Under the pieces are notes generated by a model. That model was not told the DNA's origin and ran no database searches. It worked only from the letters and a program-made list of their open reading frames with translations. This document shows positions 9,641-19,003 of a stretch of DNA of 64,000 nt, one piece after another. The position numbers and the translations under genes are program-made. Source of the stretch: Acinetobacter sp. ANC 4805 (GTDB taxonomy: Bacteria > Pseudomonadota > Gammaproteobacteria > Pseudomonadales > Moraxellaceae); NCBI RefSeq assembly GCF_022549495.1, contig NZ_JAKZGD010000008.1:62001-126000 (forward strand), in the 5' to 3' direction. Position 1 is the first letter of the stretch, and each line of letters starts with the position of its first letter.

Positions 9641-10155
9641 TTAGCCTTTTTTAAAGGTATGAAAACTTTCATATTCTTTTCTAAGCTTACGTTTTGTATG
9701 CTCTCTTAGGCAATATGCTGTTTTCAATAAATAATATTTTTCATCTAAATCTGTTTTACGCTTAGCTAAAATAACCACAAAATCTAGATGTTCCGCCCAA
9801 ATGACAACATGGGTTTCCCTGCCACGCTGATTTTCCCAATATAGAAAACCTGCTTGATGTGCATTCGTTATACACCAAGCCACCCACCGAATTCTCTCAC
9901 AACGCTTTAGATCTGGAAGTCTGTCCTCTTCATTTTTATTATTTTGATCTGCAGCTTCAGAAATCAAATGCCAAAAGCTTTATCTTTTGTTGTCGGACGA
10001 AATCTGACTTTTACGGGTGTATTTAAAAACAATAAGTTGGCATTGACAACTGTTTCTAAATAAACAGCGTAGATTTCATTTTCATAGTCATTCCAGCTAT
10101 CAAATCCCGCAAAAGCAATCAGTTCAGGAGGAGTATTCAATATTGAGGACTCCAT
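9641..10155 (-). pseudogene. Small conserved protein split by a one-base frameshift
   Basis: Two overlapping frames encode one recognisable protein. The upstream frame (10155 to 9964) ends ...KDKAFGI-stop; the downstream frame (read from a TTG at 9967 to 9641) continues LISEAADQNN and then ERIRWVAWCI, WENQRG and LLKTAYCL. Adding one T to the TTTT run near 9971-9975 would join them as KAFWHLISE, a sensible uninterrupted sequence of about 170 residues. So this is a recent single-base deletion, a sequencing error, or a slippage site. The WHxIS/RCxRIRW/LKTAY pattern is one I associate with small proteins of phage and defence loci, but I cannot name a function. It overlaps the end of the DUF3800 gene by 19 bp. 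Confidence 0.65.
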
Positions 10156-10841
10156 ATGAACAAATTAAACTTTTCCGCTTTAAGCAATGTGCTTATCTGC
10201 AAGCTCAACTGTGAACGATTTTGTAAATAATGAATGAGTTCAAGCTTCGCTTCACTCGTCTTTAGCCCTCTATGTAAATACGATAAAGCACCTATAAACA
10301 AGTCTGCTAACTGTAGCAACAAAACATCATGTGATTGCACCAAATCTATTGAGTGGATAATAGTGCGATCAAAATCATAATTCGCATTGCATAAAACCTC
10401 ACGCAACTTTGTTACTTTCTCTTGTCCCTTAGTATCTTTAATATCTAAGTAGATTTTGTAATTATGATTTGGTGCAATTAAACGATTCAGCAGTAAGTAC
10501 CATTGCTTATAATAAAAATCATCGTGACTCTGCATAAAGTTTGCATGATTTAATTTACTTTTATCTGGAATCACAACACCTCTAAAATAAAGAAGAGGTT
10601 CATCAAAAAATAAATCTACGAGTGCTTTATAAAATGGGAGTTTGCTTTTAGAAACTTTCGTCCATTTAATTTCATTATTTGCAGAGATCTCAAATTCTTT
10701 TTTGAGTTGCTTAACTTTTCTTGCTAAATACTTATGATGTGAATCTGGGCACCATATTGCACCAAGTACCATTGCAGCAAAGCCATCATTTTCGAGATGA
10801 CAGCTTTCATCACAATAAATATTAAAAACACTCACGCTCAA
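10137..10841 (-). CDS. DUF3800 family protein
   Basis: A 234-residue protein that starts with the hallmark NIYCDESCH strand and has a later QLADLFIGALSY helix. Together they give the acidic-residue arrangement of the DUF3800 family, which is predicted to have an RNase H-like fold and is common in prophages and defence islands. The molecular role is not established. It begins inside the end of hsdS (ATGA-type 4-bp overlap), so it is translationally coupled to the restriction operon. A part in the R-M or in an associated defence layer is suggested by this location only. Confidence 0.75.
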   Translation of the reverse strand: MSVSVFNIYCDESCHLENDGFAAMVLGAIWCPDSHHKYLARKVKQLKKEFEISANNEIKWTKVSKSKLPFYKALVDLFFDEPLLYFRGVVIPDKSKLNHANFMQSHDDFYYKQWYLLLNRLIAPNHNYKIYLDIKDTKGQEKVTKLREVLCNANYDFDRTIIHSIDLVQSHDVLLLQLADLFIGALSYLHRGLKTSEAKLELIHYLQNRSQLSLQISTLLKAEKFNLFIWSPQY

Positions 10842-12232
10842 GCCACCTCGATTTGTAAACCCGACACGTCCAACTCACCCGATAGTAGCTTTGGTAATAA
10901 AGCATCTCTCAAATCAGATAAATTACTGGATTGAATACACTGAGTTTTCATCATTTCTAATATCTTGCCAACTTGAAGATCAAATTTTTCAATAACCTCT
11001 TTAGTTGGTACTAAAACAACTTGATTACGCAAAATATCTGTTTTTAAGTTTGTAAAAACACTACCATTACCTTGAGCAACTAGTTGAGTTCTTAATTTTA
11101 AGAATAAGAAATATAAGTAATTATCTGAAAAATGTTGTTTTTGAGGGAAATATAACCACCCATCATGAATACATGCATCTAATTCTAAAAACTTAGGTAA
11201 TCCAGGAGTTGCACTATTTGTTAATATTAACGAACCTTTTTTGAGATAAACAGTTTTTCTCAGCCCTTCTTTTATAATAAATTCTTTTGTTTTAAATAAA
11301 AAAGGCGAAGGATCAGCTGTTGCATCAGCAATCTTAACCCATGGATATCCTGTAGGTGCCATAAAGTTTTGAATTGGTCTAGGGGAGCCACCTCGTTTAA
11401 TTTCAAGAAAATTTCCTAAAGCTGTTGCATCCCACCCCTTCGGCACTTCCCCTAACTCACTCTCTACTAACTCATCAGGAAATAGCGCGGCAGTCGCCTG
11501 TAATTCAGCAAAATCATCTTTTGCCATTTGCTCAATTTCCGCTTCACTTTTACCGCTAATCGCACACATCGCAGCAAGCTCAGGATCATTACCTTCCTGC
11601 TTAGCTGCAATTTTGGCACGCACAGGGTTAAAGTCGATAAACCAACTTTTAAAAATGGCTTGGGCGATGGATTCTAGTGTTTGGTTAATTTGATTATTTA
11701 GATGAATTTTTTCATCAAGATCAGAAAGAATCTTAGATATTTTTTTTTGAATCAAAATATCAGGTTTCGGAACTAAAAACTCTTCCAACATTCCTTTGGT
11801 TAAAGCATTTCTTGTCGCACCTGTTCCCGCTAACGTTAGCAAATGATTTTGTGTATTCCTATCAGTCAAAAAATATCTAACAAACTTTGGATCAAGCTCA
11901 TTTTTTACTGTTCTGATAATAGCTACATGCTGATTAACTCTTGCAGGTAATTTATCTTTAGGAGCTAAGCAAACTCGGGCAACAGAATCACCTGTAATAT
12001 TAATTAGAACATCATTCAACTCTATTTCTACATTATTTAATTTCTCTGCATCACTATTAGAAATAAAAACTAACCCATTCTCGCTAAATCCATCGTTATA
12101 AATATTTTGACTGCGAATTAAGCAAACGCTTCCACTATCAAGATATACATTAGCCCCGCCCCTTGGTGTAGAGCCACTCCCAATTTTTGTACAATAATCT
12201 TTCAATCGTACATAAGACCAATCAACAGTCAC
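10838..12232 (-). CDS. hsdS: Type I R-M specificity subunit HsdS
   Basis: A 464-residue DNA-recognition subunit with two target-recognition domains. The first begins at the N-terminus (KDYCTKIGSGSTPRGG) and ends in a helical spacer (ILSDLDEKIHLNNQINQTLE); the second follows GEVPKGWDATALGNFLEIKRGGSPR and ends in a similar helix. It sets the sequence methylated by HsdM and cut by HsdR. The start is a GTG whose GTGA overlaps the stop of the preceding ATPase gene by 4 bp, and its end overlaps DUF3800. The spacer between the domains, FNPVRAKIAAKQEGNDPELAA in outline, is the usual type I conserved region. Confidence 0.92.
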   Translation of the reverse strand: MTVDWSYVRLKDYCTKIGSGSTPRGGANVYLDSGSVCLIRSQNIYNDGFSENGLVFISNSDAEKLNNVEIELNDVLINITGDSVARVCLAPKDKLPARVNQHVAIIRTVKNELDPKFVRYFLTDRNTQNHLLTLAGTGATRNALTKGMLEEFLVPKPDILIQKKISKILSDLDEKIHLNNQINQTLESIAQAIFKSWFIDFNPVRAKIAAKQEGNDPELAAMCAISGKSEAEIEQMAKDDFAELQATAALFPDELVESELGEVPKGWDATALGNFLEIKRGGSPRPIQNFMAPTGYPWVKIADATADPSPFLFKTKEFIIKEGLRKTVYLKKGSLILTNSATPGLPKFLELDACIHDGWLYFPQKQHFSDNYLYFLFLKLRTQLVAQGNGSVFTNLKTDILRNQVVLVPTKEVIEKFDLQVGKILEMMKTQCIQSSNLSDLRDALLPKLLSGELDVSGLQIEVA

Positions 12233-13632
12233 ACCCCACCCCCAAATTCTTTCTTAATCGCCCAATAGCCACGAGTTCCACCCACACGCTCCAGCCAGCC
12301 TGCATCTTTTAAATGATTCAGATGCTTTTTCACTGCTGACTCATTAATACCGAGCTGCTCTGCCATAGAACGATAGGAAACTTTCGGGTTGTGCTGAATT
12401 AAAACTAAAATCTCTTTTTGACGATCTGTCAGCATAGTTTCTTGGATTGAGCTACCTATTGAGCCACCTATTGAGCCACCTATTTTCTCAGTCGAAGGAC
12501 GGTAAAACTCCCAATCGACAAAATCACCTTGTGCTTTCAGTTGAGGTTCTGCATTACCTGCCTGCAAACATAGATCTTTAATACGAGCAATCCCACTGCC
12601 CCACTGCTCGATATAACCCAGCTCTTTAAACACACGCGCCAAAACACGGTTACGGATCTCGGAACGACCTTGAGCCAAATCTTCTTCAGTCAGACCATTG
12701 GGCAAGCCACCCGGGGATACAATATTCAGGATGTCATCATAGATGCCAACCTTAATATCACGCCCTGCATTACTATAGTCACGATGCAACACTGCATTCA
12801 CCAAGGCTTCACGAATTGCAGGAATAGGGATCTCATAGCTTTCTGTACGTTGTAACCCTAAAATTTCTGCCCGTAGATGCAGATGATTCTTGATGAATTG
12901 CTCTGTTTGCTTCAACTGGCTAAACAAGTCTCCACGGTATTCTTTTTTATCCAAAAATACGGTCATGGTCGTGCCTTTAAAGCGACTGCATTTAATCTCA
13001 ACCTGCTCATAAAGCCCTAACAAAATGAGTAACCCATGACTTGGGTAATCCTGTCCATTCTGCTGAATAATCAATTTAAGATTCCGCATCTTCTGCAAAG
13101 ACAGCTCTTTACCCACCTCAGCAAAGGCTTGCTTTAAAGGCTGTAAATCGATGTCATCTAAACTGTATTGCGGATTCGGCTGTTCATCAAAAGTTTGGTT
13201 CAGACGCTGCAATTCGAGTTGCTGGATATACTCAGGCGATGCCACACGATTACTTGCACCTAGACGGATATAGGTTCCCTGTGCCTTGCCTTGTGGCTTG
13301 AGATAATAAGGCAACAATGAACCACGGCTGACTTCAATCACCAGCAACTCTATGCCTTGGATATTCTCGATATAGATATACGGCAGAATGTTTGGCACAC
13401 ACAGTTCATTGATCATCGAAGTGATCTGATCTTGCAACTCAAAAATATCATCTTGAATACCTACGAGTTGGCGATCATCACTCACACCCACCACCAATTT
13501 ACCACCACTGGTATTGGCAAAAGCAATCAGGGTCTTTGCCACCTGTTGTCCTTTCGGTAACTGCTCTTTAAATTCGAGGGTTTGACTTTCACCCTTCTGA
13601 ATTTCCTGCAATAAAGGATGATCAGAACTCAT
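12229..13632 (-). CDS. AlbA_2 (Schlafen-type) ATP-binding regulator within the hsd operon
   Basis: A 467-residue protein with an N-terminal AlbA_2 domain (ESQTLEFKEQLP...ALIAFANTSGGKLVVGV-type pattern), a middle GHKL-like ATPase segment (REALVNAVLHRDYS, then GLPNGLTEEDLAQGRSEIRN) and a C-terminal winged helix (YRSMAEQLGINESAVKKHLNHLKDAG). This is the family often annotated as ATP-dependent DNA helicase RecG-related or putative transcriptional regulator. It overlaps hsdM by 11 bp and hsdS by 4 bp, so it is built into the operon. A role in controlling expression of the restriction genes or as a second defence function is plausible but unproven. A run of GGSIGGSIGSSI links the ATPase part to the winged helix. 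Confidence 0.85.
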   Translation of the reverse strand: MSSDHPLLQEIQKGESQTLEFKEQLPKGQQVAKTLIAFANTSGGKLVVGVSDDRQLVGIQDDIFELQDQITSMINELCVPNILPYIYIENIQGIELLVIEVSRGSLLPYYLKPQGKAQGTYIRLGASNRVASPEYIQQLELQRLNQTFDEQPNPQYSLDDIDLQPLKQAFAEVGKELSLQKMRNLKLIIQQNGQDYPSHGLLILLGLYEQVEIKCSRFKGTTMTVFLDKKEYRGDLFSQLKQTEQFIKNHLHLRAEILGLQRTESYEIPIPAIREALVNAVLHRDYSNAGRDIKVGIYDDILNIVSPGGLPNGLTEEDLAQGRSEIRNRVLARVFKELGYIEQWGSGIARIKDLCLQAGNAEPQLKAQGDFVDWEFYRPSTEKIGGSIGGSIGSSIQETMLTDRQKEILVLIQHNPKVSYRSMAEQLGINESAVKKHLNHLKDAGWLERVGGTRGYWAIKKEFGGGV

Positions 13633-15352
13633 AACCCAAGCCTTTTAGATTCTTTTTAATCTCACTTTCCAAGACAGCACTTTCAGCAAATTGCTCTTTG
13701 AGCTGAGCAGTCAAACGTAGCATTTTTTCAGCAAATGGCTCGCCATCATCTTCCTGCTCTACTGCACCAACATAACGCCCCGGAGTCAGTACGTAGTCGT
13801 GCTTCTGAATATCTTTTAACTCAGCAGAGAAACAGAAACCTTTCTCATCCTGATACGCTTTGCCTTCAAAATTTTCGCCTTGTTGCCAAGAATGTAAAGC
13901 ATTGGTGATTTTGGCGATATCAGCATCGGTAAAGTCACGCAGTACGCGATCTTTCATATAGCCCAAATTACGGGCATCGATGAACAGCGTCTTGCCTTCA
14001 CGGTTGGCTTTCTTTTTATCCAAGGATAAGCCGTTCTTTTTATCTTTGGTCAAGAACCAAATACAAGCTGGAATTTGCGTGTTGGTAAACAGTTGTCCCG
14101 GTAACGCGACAATACATTCCACCAGATCAGCTTCGATCAAGTTTTTACGAATCTCGCCTTCATTGTTGGTATTGGAACTCATCGAACCATTGGCAAGTAA
14201 AAGTGCCATGCTGCCTGTTGGTGACAGATGATGTAGCATGTGCTGCATCCAAGCAAAGTTGGCATTACCTTGTGGCGGTGTACCGTATTTCCAACGTACA
14301 TCACTTTCTAGCGAAGCATGCCACCAATCCTTGATATTAAAAGGTGGGTTGGCCATGACAAAGTCGGCGCGTAAGTCTGGATGCTGATCATCTAGAAAGC
14401 TGTCAGCATTTTTCTTACCGAAATTAAAATCAATCCCGCGAATCGCCATGTTCATAGCTGCCAACTTCCATGTGGTCGGATTGCTTTCCTGCCCATAAAT
14501 AGAAATATGCTTTTTCTGTTCGGAGGCTTTGTAATGCTTTTCCTGTGCGTGTTGTTCAATAAACTTTTCACTGGATACAAAGAATCCACCTGAACCCATT
14601 GCAGGGTCATACACACGACCTTTATAAGGCTGCAACATTTCAACGATTAAAGTTACGATGCTTTTAGGCGTGTAGTACTGCCCACCTTGCTTGCCTTCAG
14701 CCAAAGCAAACTGTCCTAAAAAGTATTCGTAGACATGCCCGAGAATATCTTTACTGTGCAGACTGAGTTTCTCGCCATTATATTCAGGCTTGGTAAAACT
14801 GGTGTCAGAAAAAGTATTGATCAGATCAAGCAACTTGTCATTGTCCAGCTGGTACTGTCCAATACGATTCAGAATGCCCTTAAGCTTTGGATTGGCTTTT
14901 TCAATTTCATCAAAGGCATTGTCAATCAGCCAGGATACAGAGCGTAGTTTGACATCTTGCCCTTGTTCATCCTGCCAAATGATAGAGCCAATCGCTTGTG
15001 CTGCTGCATTACGGATACTTAACCAACGTGCTGCTTTTGGCACCCAAAATATGTTTTTTTCTTGGTAGTAATCCAGTATTTCTAGTTCATCAGCAATAGC
15101 CTGTTGGTATTCTTCTTCGCTGTCGTACTGATCACGCGGCATGTAATAGATGTTGTGATCGTCTTTTTGTGCAAACAATTCTTTGAGTTCTGATTGCCGT
15201 TCATCAAAAGCATCTGATACGTACTTTAAGAAAATCAGTCCTAAAACAATATGCTTGTAGTTAGCGGCATCCAGACTGCTGCGTAATTTATCGGCGGCTT
15301 TCCAAAGCTTGTCATCTAAGTCATTTAGAAATTTTTGTTCCAATGAATGCAT
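13622..15352 (-). CDS. hsdM: Type I R-M adenine methyltransferase HsdM
   Basis: A 576-residue N6-adenine DNA methyltransferase subunit. The HsdM N-terminal helical domain (residues about 5-150) is followed by the SAM-binding motif I DPAMGSGGFF (249-258) and the catalytic motif IV NPPF (335-338). The C-terminal part ends in a helical HsdS-contact region. It is the first gene of the minus-strand defence operon and is preceded by about 240 bp of non-coding DNA that must hold the promoter. The next gene overlaps it by 11 bp. No truncation; assignment is firm. Confidence 0.95.
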   Translation of the reverse strand: MHSLEQKFLNDLDDKLWKAADKLRSSLDAANYKHIVLGLIFLKYVSDAFDERQSELKELFAQKDDHNIYYMPRDQYDSEEEYQQAIADELEILDYYQEKNIFWVPKAARWLSIRNAAAQAIGSIIWQDEQGQDVKLRSVSWLIDNAFDEIEKANPKLKGILNRIGQYQLDNDKLLDLINTFSDTSFTKPEYNGEKLSLHSKDILGHVYEYFLGQFALAEGKQGGQYYTPKSIVTLIVEMLQPYKGRVYDPAMGSGGFFVSSEKFIEQHAQEKHYKASEQKKHISIYGQESNPTTWKLAAMNMAIRGIDFNFGKKNADSFLDDQHPDLRADFVMANPPFNIKDWWHASLESDVRWKYGTPPQGNANFAWMQHMLHHLSPTGSMALLLANGSMSSNTNNEGEIRKNLIEADLVECIVALPGQLFTNTQIPACIWFLTKDKKNGLSLDKKKANREGKTLFIDARNLGYMKDRVLRDFTDADIAKITNALHSWQQGENFEGKAYQDEKGFCFSAELKDIQKHDYVLTPGRYVGAVEQEDDGEPFAEKMLRLTAQLKEQFAESAVLESEIKKNLKGLGYEF

Positions 15353-15549
15353 TTTATTTCCTCAATCCAAGATCAACCGCTTTGGTTTTATACTTAATGT
15401 TAAACAATGTTGCTAAGTTAGCATATCTACGACCTATTAAAAGTCATGCACTTAACAAAAAAAATAGAGATTAATTAAGTCTTGTTATTTTAACGAGATA
15501 ACTATAGCTAAAATAGTACTTTGACGACTCCCACGACTAATACTGTCGT

Positions 15550-15580
15550 AAAAAAGAGCAACCTGGAAAGCTGCTCTTCT
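15550..15580 (-). terminator. Rho-independent terminator after the RDF-like gene
   Basis: Read on the minus strand, an AAGAGCA/TGCTCTT stem is followed by a run of T, just downstream of the stop at 15593. It separates the recombination block from hsdM. Confidence 0.65.
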
Positions 15581-15592
15581 CCAACCAACCGA

Positions 15593-16495
15593 TTAGTTGA
15601 CGGGTCTGACTGATTGCTGCAACCCCTGCTGAATATCCTGCACAAACCCTTCATGCGAAGCTTGTTGCTCCACCGTTCGGTTTTGTTCTTGTTCAGGGTA
15701 GTATTCCTCCAGCACCTCTAACCCTTCCTCTATATCCGTTTCAAACCGTGCATTGGCAAAACCCTTCCTTGCGGTAAAGTCTAAAGCTTCCTGATAAAAC
15801 CCCGCCTGCTTGCTCTGTTCATCAATTTGCTTCGCCTGAATAATCGCCTCATTCAAGCTAATCCCTTCTCTTAAAGTCAGATCCACGTAATAGACTGGCT
15901 GACGATAGCTCTGTGTCGTACTCTTACCACGCAATATCAACTGCAATGGGAGGCAAGATAACAAACCATTAGACGCTGCATGGTAATAACTCAGTCGCGC
16001 AGCCAAAGTTCGAATACTGTTAAAGCCTGTGGTTCTAAAGATAAAGGTGCCAAATTCATCAGAATCATCCAAATTCACATGCAGGCGACCGTAGGGCTTG
16101 CAGTTCCCTCCTTGAGCCAATGGGCATAAATCAGGGGATGGACATGAATGTTGCTCGACCCCTTGACTGGTTAAACGCTGGCAGGTTTCACCATTGCCGA
16201 CACAGACTGGCCGTCCAGTCTGTCGGTCAAACAAGCTATACTCCGCGCGTAAGTTCAGATCAGGATCATTAAAGATCATTCTGACCGGGATTGAACGTAG
16301 CTTTTGATTGGGTACATTCGCTCGAAGCTGTTCATCCAGGGGATGTTTTATCCAGCCATTCTCTTTGCTTTGGATCTGGGAAGTAATGGTGAACTGATCA
16401 TCTTTTTCAGGTAGGCGTTTACCATTCTTTTCTACTACCCGGCCAATACTGATACGCCCCAGCGTAGGGGGTGTAATCGCTAAACCTTTAATCAT
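15593..16495 (-). CDS. Recombination directionality factor-like (Gp3-like) protein
   Basis: A 300-residue protein with a cysteine cluster in its middle third (CVGNGETC, HSCPSPDLCPLA, GGNC), as in the phage/plasmid proteins often annotated 'hydrolase or metal-binding protein' and grouped with Gp3-like recombination directionality factors. The cysteines probably bind zinc. The DSDEFGTFIFRTTGFNSIRTL segment is a strongly conserved part of this family as I recall it. A GAGGAAAA ribosome site precedes the ATG. It follows yqaJ-type and DUF932 genes on the same strand, the usual company of this family. Despite its name it need not control this island's integrase, which is a tyrosine recombinase with its own PrtN-like partner. 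Confidence 0.6.
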   Translation of the reverse strand: MIKGLAITPPTLGRISIGRVVEKNGKRLPEKDDQFTITSQIQSKENGWIKHPLDEQLRANVPNQKLRSIPVRMIFNDPDLNLRAEYSLFDRQTGRPVCVGNGETCQRLTSQGVEQHSCPSPDLCPLAQGGNCKPYGRLHVNLDDSDEFGTFIFRTTGFNSIRTLAARLSYYHAASNGLLSCLPLQLILRGKSTTQSYRQPVYYVDLTLREGISLNEAIIQAKQIDEQSKQAGFYQEALDFTARKGFANARFETDIEEGLEVLEEYYPEQEQNRTVEQQASHEGFVQDIQQGLQQSVRPVN

Positions 16496-16580
16496 TTTAT
16501 TTTCCTCAATTTGATTTTGTACAGATCATCCAGCTTTATGCAGATCACCTGATTCAAGAAATATGTATATAGCTCGCTAC

Positions 16581-16638
16581 AAAAGCCGCGACCGTTTGCC
16601 CTCTATGCCTAGTGAATGGAGGGCGGGGAGCGGTTTTT
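16581..16638. terminator. Long nested hairpin after the YqaJ gene
   Basis: AAAAGCCGC pairs with GCGGTTTTT, and inside it GCCCTC pairs with GAGGGC. Read on the minus strand it lies just past the stop codon at 16670 and ends in TTTT. A terminator or attenuator is likely. Confidence 0.5.
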
Positions 16639-16669
16639 GCGCCTTGCTATTTAAATGGGCTGAAACAGG

Positions 16670-17707
16670 CTAGTCGGTAAAGATGTTGAATCGACGACTA
16701 CCCTGTTTTTGAAGTGGATAAAGCTCAATGAGTTCAGGCTGGTGCTGAAGCAATGCTTTGGTATTGAGGCTGATAGAATCCTTGGCTTTCTTCCAAACTA
16801 CCGAGCCATGAGCAAAGACGGCCCTTTCCTTGTCTTGCATCATCATCTGGATTTCATGTTTAAGCTGGTCAAAGCATTCCTGCTTATGCTGAATCTCTTC
16901 TTTCATTTTGATGAGCTGGTCGAACATCAAATTGGCATTTTCATTTTGCGAGAGATCCTCTACGGTTAAAGGTACATGCGCTGGATAAAGTTGTTGAATC
17001 GCTTTAGCTGCGGATTCACTGGCATCGACTGATGGAGGAGTATCCGTTTCCACACACTCCCAGAAATATCGTTCTGCTTTAACAATATGCTCAATCACGG
17101 ATTCAGACCGTGTCACTTTGAAGATCTTGGTTTCATGCCCACAGATCAAGACACAAACATGCGCTGCCTGTTTACCAGTTACGGCCAGTTGATGTTGCAC
17201 CTGACACAGCACGTATAAAGGCACACCATCACGCCACAATTTTGCTCCATGCTCACCTGCTGTTTTACATTCCAGTATCTGAACATCATCACTGCCGACC
17301 ACGCTGTAATCCAGATTGGCTAGCATAAAGTGTTTATCGGGATCAGGATGCTGAAGTACCGCATTGATCCGTCGCACCTTGTTATTGGTGTGCATGCTAT
17401 AGAACTCTGCCACCAAAGGTTCCAGCTGCTTACCCCAGTACAGCGGTGCATGGCCTTCGCTTTCATCTTCGATATTCTGTTGAATACGTCCTGTTTTAAT
17501 CATCCACAATTCCAATATCGACATATAAGGGTTTAGACCACAAGCAGCGGCACAGTCACTGCTACCGATACCTTTTCTACGGACTTCTAGCCATTCGACC
17601 TGAGTCATATTTTTGGTCTCTACGAAGCGTTTTGCAGTAAACAGTTTTGGTCGGTTAGCATGTATATTTAGTGTTGCATTGTTTGGTTGAATTAAAGCTG
17701 TGTTCAT
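16670..17707 (-). CDS. YqaJ-family viral recombinase (lambda-exonuclease fold)
   Basis: A 345-residue protein whose N-terminal two thirds match YqaJ nucleases: WLEVRRKGIGSSDCAAACGLNPY, then LYWGKQLEPLVAEFY, a D in MLANLDYSVVG, and the ExK pair in QILECKTAG followed by YVLCQVQHQLAVTG. These supply the metal-binding residues of a 5'-3' exonuclease used in phage recombination. The C-terminal part is a helical, probably coiled-coil region (MKEEIQHKQECFDQLKHEIQ). A CAGGAAA ribosome site precedes the ATG. A partner single-strand annealing protein is not obvious; the RDF-like or DUF932 neighbours may work with it. Confidence 0.88.
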   Translation of the reverse strand: MNTALIQPNNATLNIHANRPKLFTAKRFVETKNMTQVEWLEVRRKGIGSSDCAAACGLNPYMSILELWMIKTGRIQQNIEDESEGHAPLYWGKQLEPLVAEFYSMHTNNKVRRINAVLQHPDPDKHFMLANLDYSVVGSDDVQILECKTAGEHGAKLWRDGVPLYVLCQVQHQLAVTGKQAAHVCVLICGHETKIFKVTRSESVIEHIVKAERYFWECVETDTPPSVDASESAAKAIQQLYPAHVPLTVEDLSQNENANLMFDQLIKMKEEIQHKQECFDQLKHEIQMMMQDKERAVFAHGSVVWKKAKDSISLNTKALLQHQPELIELYPLQKQGSRRFNIFTD

Positions 17708-17740
17708 AACTATTTCCTGTCATTGTTAAATTTTGGACAT

Positions 17741-17770
17741 AAAAAAAGCCGTGTCCGTAGACACAGCTTT
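17741..17770 (-). terminator. Hairpin terminator after the DUF932 gene
   Basis: AAGC-x-GTGTC pairs with GACAC-x-GCTT around a 4-nt loop, and the minus strand then reads a run of seven T. The sequence is related to the hairpin at 19351-19383: both begin with GGACAT and an A-run on the plus strand. Confidence 0.75.
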
Positions 17771-17854
17771 TGAATGAATGAGTTAAGTATTTGTAAGATT
17801 GAGCGTTTAAGTATGGTGATGAATCTGCTTAGGCTATCAATAGATTACTTACAG

Positions 17855-18892
17855 TTAGGCCAACATGCGTAAAGCTTGTTCCAATCCACGTTGTTTCAAT
17901 GCTGCCCCTGCACCAAACCATGCCGAATCGAGGCGGTGATCAGTACTCATTGCTCGACGTTCATGGTCGACAAACTCGGTGATCGCACAAAGTAGTCCAT
18001 AGGAGGTGTCTTTGGCTGAAGATAAGTCTGCTCCACGTCCCTGCCCATTAAACATATTCATGACTTTGGTCATGGCACGTCCATTCGGTTCAGTTTTATT
18101 GGGCTGTGGATTGGCTTGGGACGCGACATTACGGTAGTACTGAATAATGTTATCCTCCTGTTCCATCGCACTTAGGCTATTATTGTTAAATACCGCATCA
18201 AAATAAGCTGCTGCTTCTTTCTGGGTGACTTTACGTTGGGTGAGTTGTTTCATTTCATACATGTGGTCATACCATGTTTTCACTGAAATACCGAGTTGAT
18301 CTTTGACTTTGTCGGCATCAAACTTAGTACTGTGCGGTACTTTGACCACGCCTGCATTGGAACTCTGCCCTCGTAAGGCAATCGCTAAGGTGTTATTGCA
18401 CACCACACGGATATTGGTGAATTGTGCGGTGGTGGCTAAAGTACCATCACATGCGGTTGCTAGCAGAATATAGCCATTGCTGACATCTCCACCTTTCAAT
18501 TCTGCAGTTTGTCCTGTACGTGCCAAAGCCCAGAACTTTTTCCCACCTTTTAGGACACCTGCGGTTTCCAGTTCAAAGCCTGATTGCTCAGTCAGATCAC
18601 GGTAGAACTCCAGAATTTCCATCGGTTGGACTTCTTGATAACGCTGACTCACCACCGATAAAGGAGCATGGGTATCTGAACGGTACAGTACCCGTTGTTC
18701 TTCATACGGCATGATGATGCTTTGCCCACGCGCGTTTTGAGCCATGTAGCTGACATTGGAGGATTCAATACGCCAATCCATACCTGCTTGCTTGGCCCAG
18801 ACTTCAATCGGTTGATTTTGGCTAAGTTGATTGCCCAGACCGTGCCAAGGGGTTTGTCCGACATACGCCATTTGTTCAAGTTGATGTGCCAT
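17855..18892 (-). CDS. DUF932 / TIGR03299 phage-plasmid-like protein
   Basis: A 345-residue protein of the DUF932 family (phage/plasmid-like protein TIGR03299), recognised from the opening AYVGQTPWHGLGNQL, the LATACDGTLATTAQFTNIRVVCNNTL core and the C-terminal NGRAMTKVMNMFNGQGRG region. Family members occur on plasmids, ICEs and phages beside recombination genes, and their activity is unknown. An AAGGAA ribosome site precedes the ATG. It is expressed from the same strand as the YqaJ and RDF-like genes, although a strong terminator lies between it and yqaJ. Confidence 0.88.
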   Translation of the reverse strand: MAHQLEQMAYVGQTPWHGLGNQLSQNQPIEVWAKQAGMDWRIESSNVSYMAQNARGQSIIMPYEEQRVLYRSDTHAPLSVVSQRYQEVQPMEILEFYRDLTEQSGFELETAGVLKGGKKFWALARTGQTAELKGGDVSNGYILLATACDGTLATTAQFTNIRVVCNNTLAIALRGQSSNAGVVKVPHSTKFDADKVKDQLGISVKTWYDHMYEMKQLTQRKVTQKEAAAYFDAVFNNNSLSAMEQEDNIIQYYRNVASQANPQPNKTEPNGRAMTKVMNMFNGQGRGADLSSAKDTSYGLLCAITEFVDHERRAMSTDHRLDSAWFGAGAALKQRGLEQALRMLA

Positions 18893-19003
18893 TTTGATTA
18901 TTCCTTAAATAAAAGTGAAAGATGTAAAGATGCAGAAATGTGCTGTAAGGGTTTAAACAATCCATCTATTTAAAGATGTAACCGTGTAAAGTCAGAGATG
19001 CGA

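Noticed and set aside
15593..16495. Directionality factor for this island's integrase
   Set aside because: Gp3-like factors work with serine integrases, whereas this island has a tyrosine integrase with a PrtN-like gene beside it. I kept only the family-level call.
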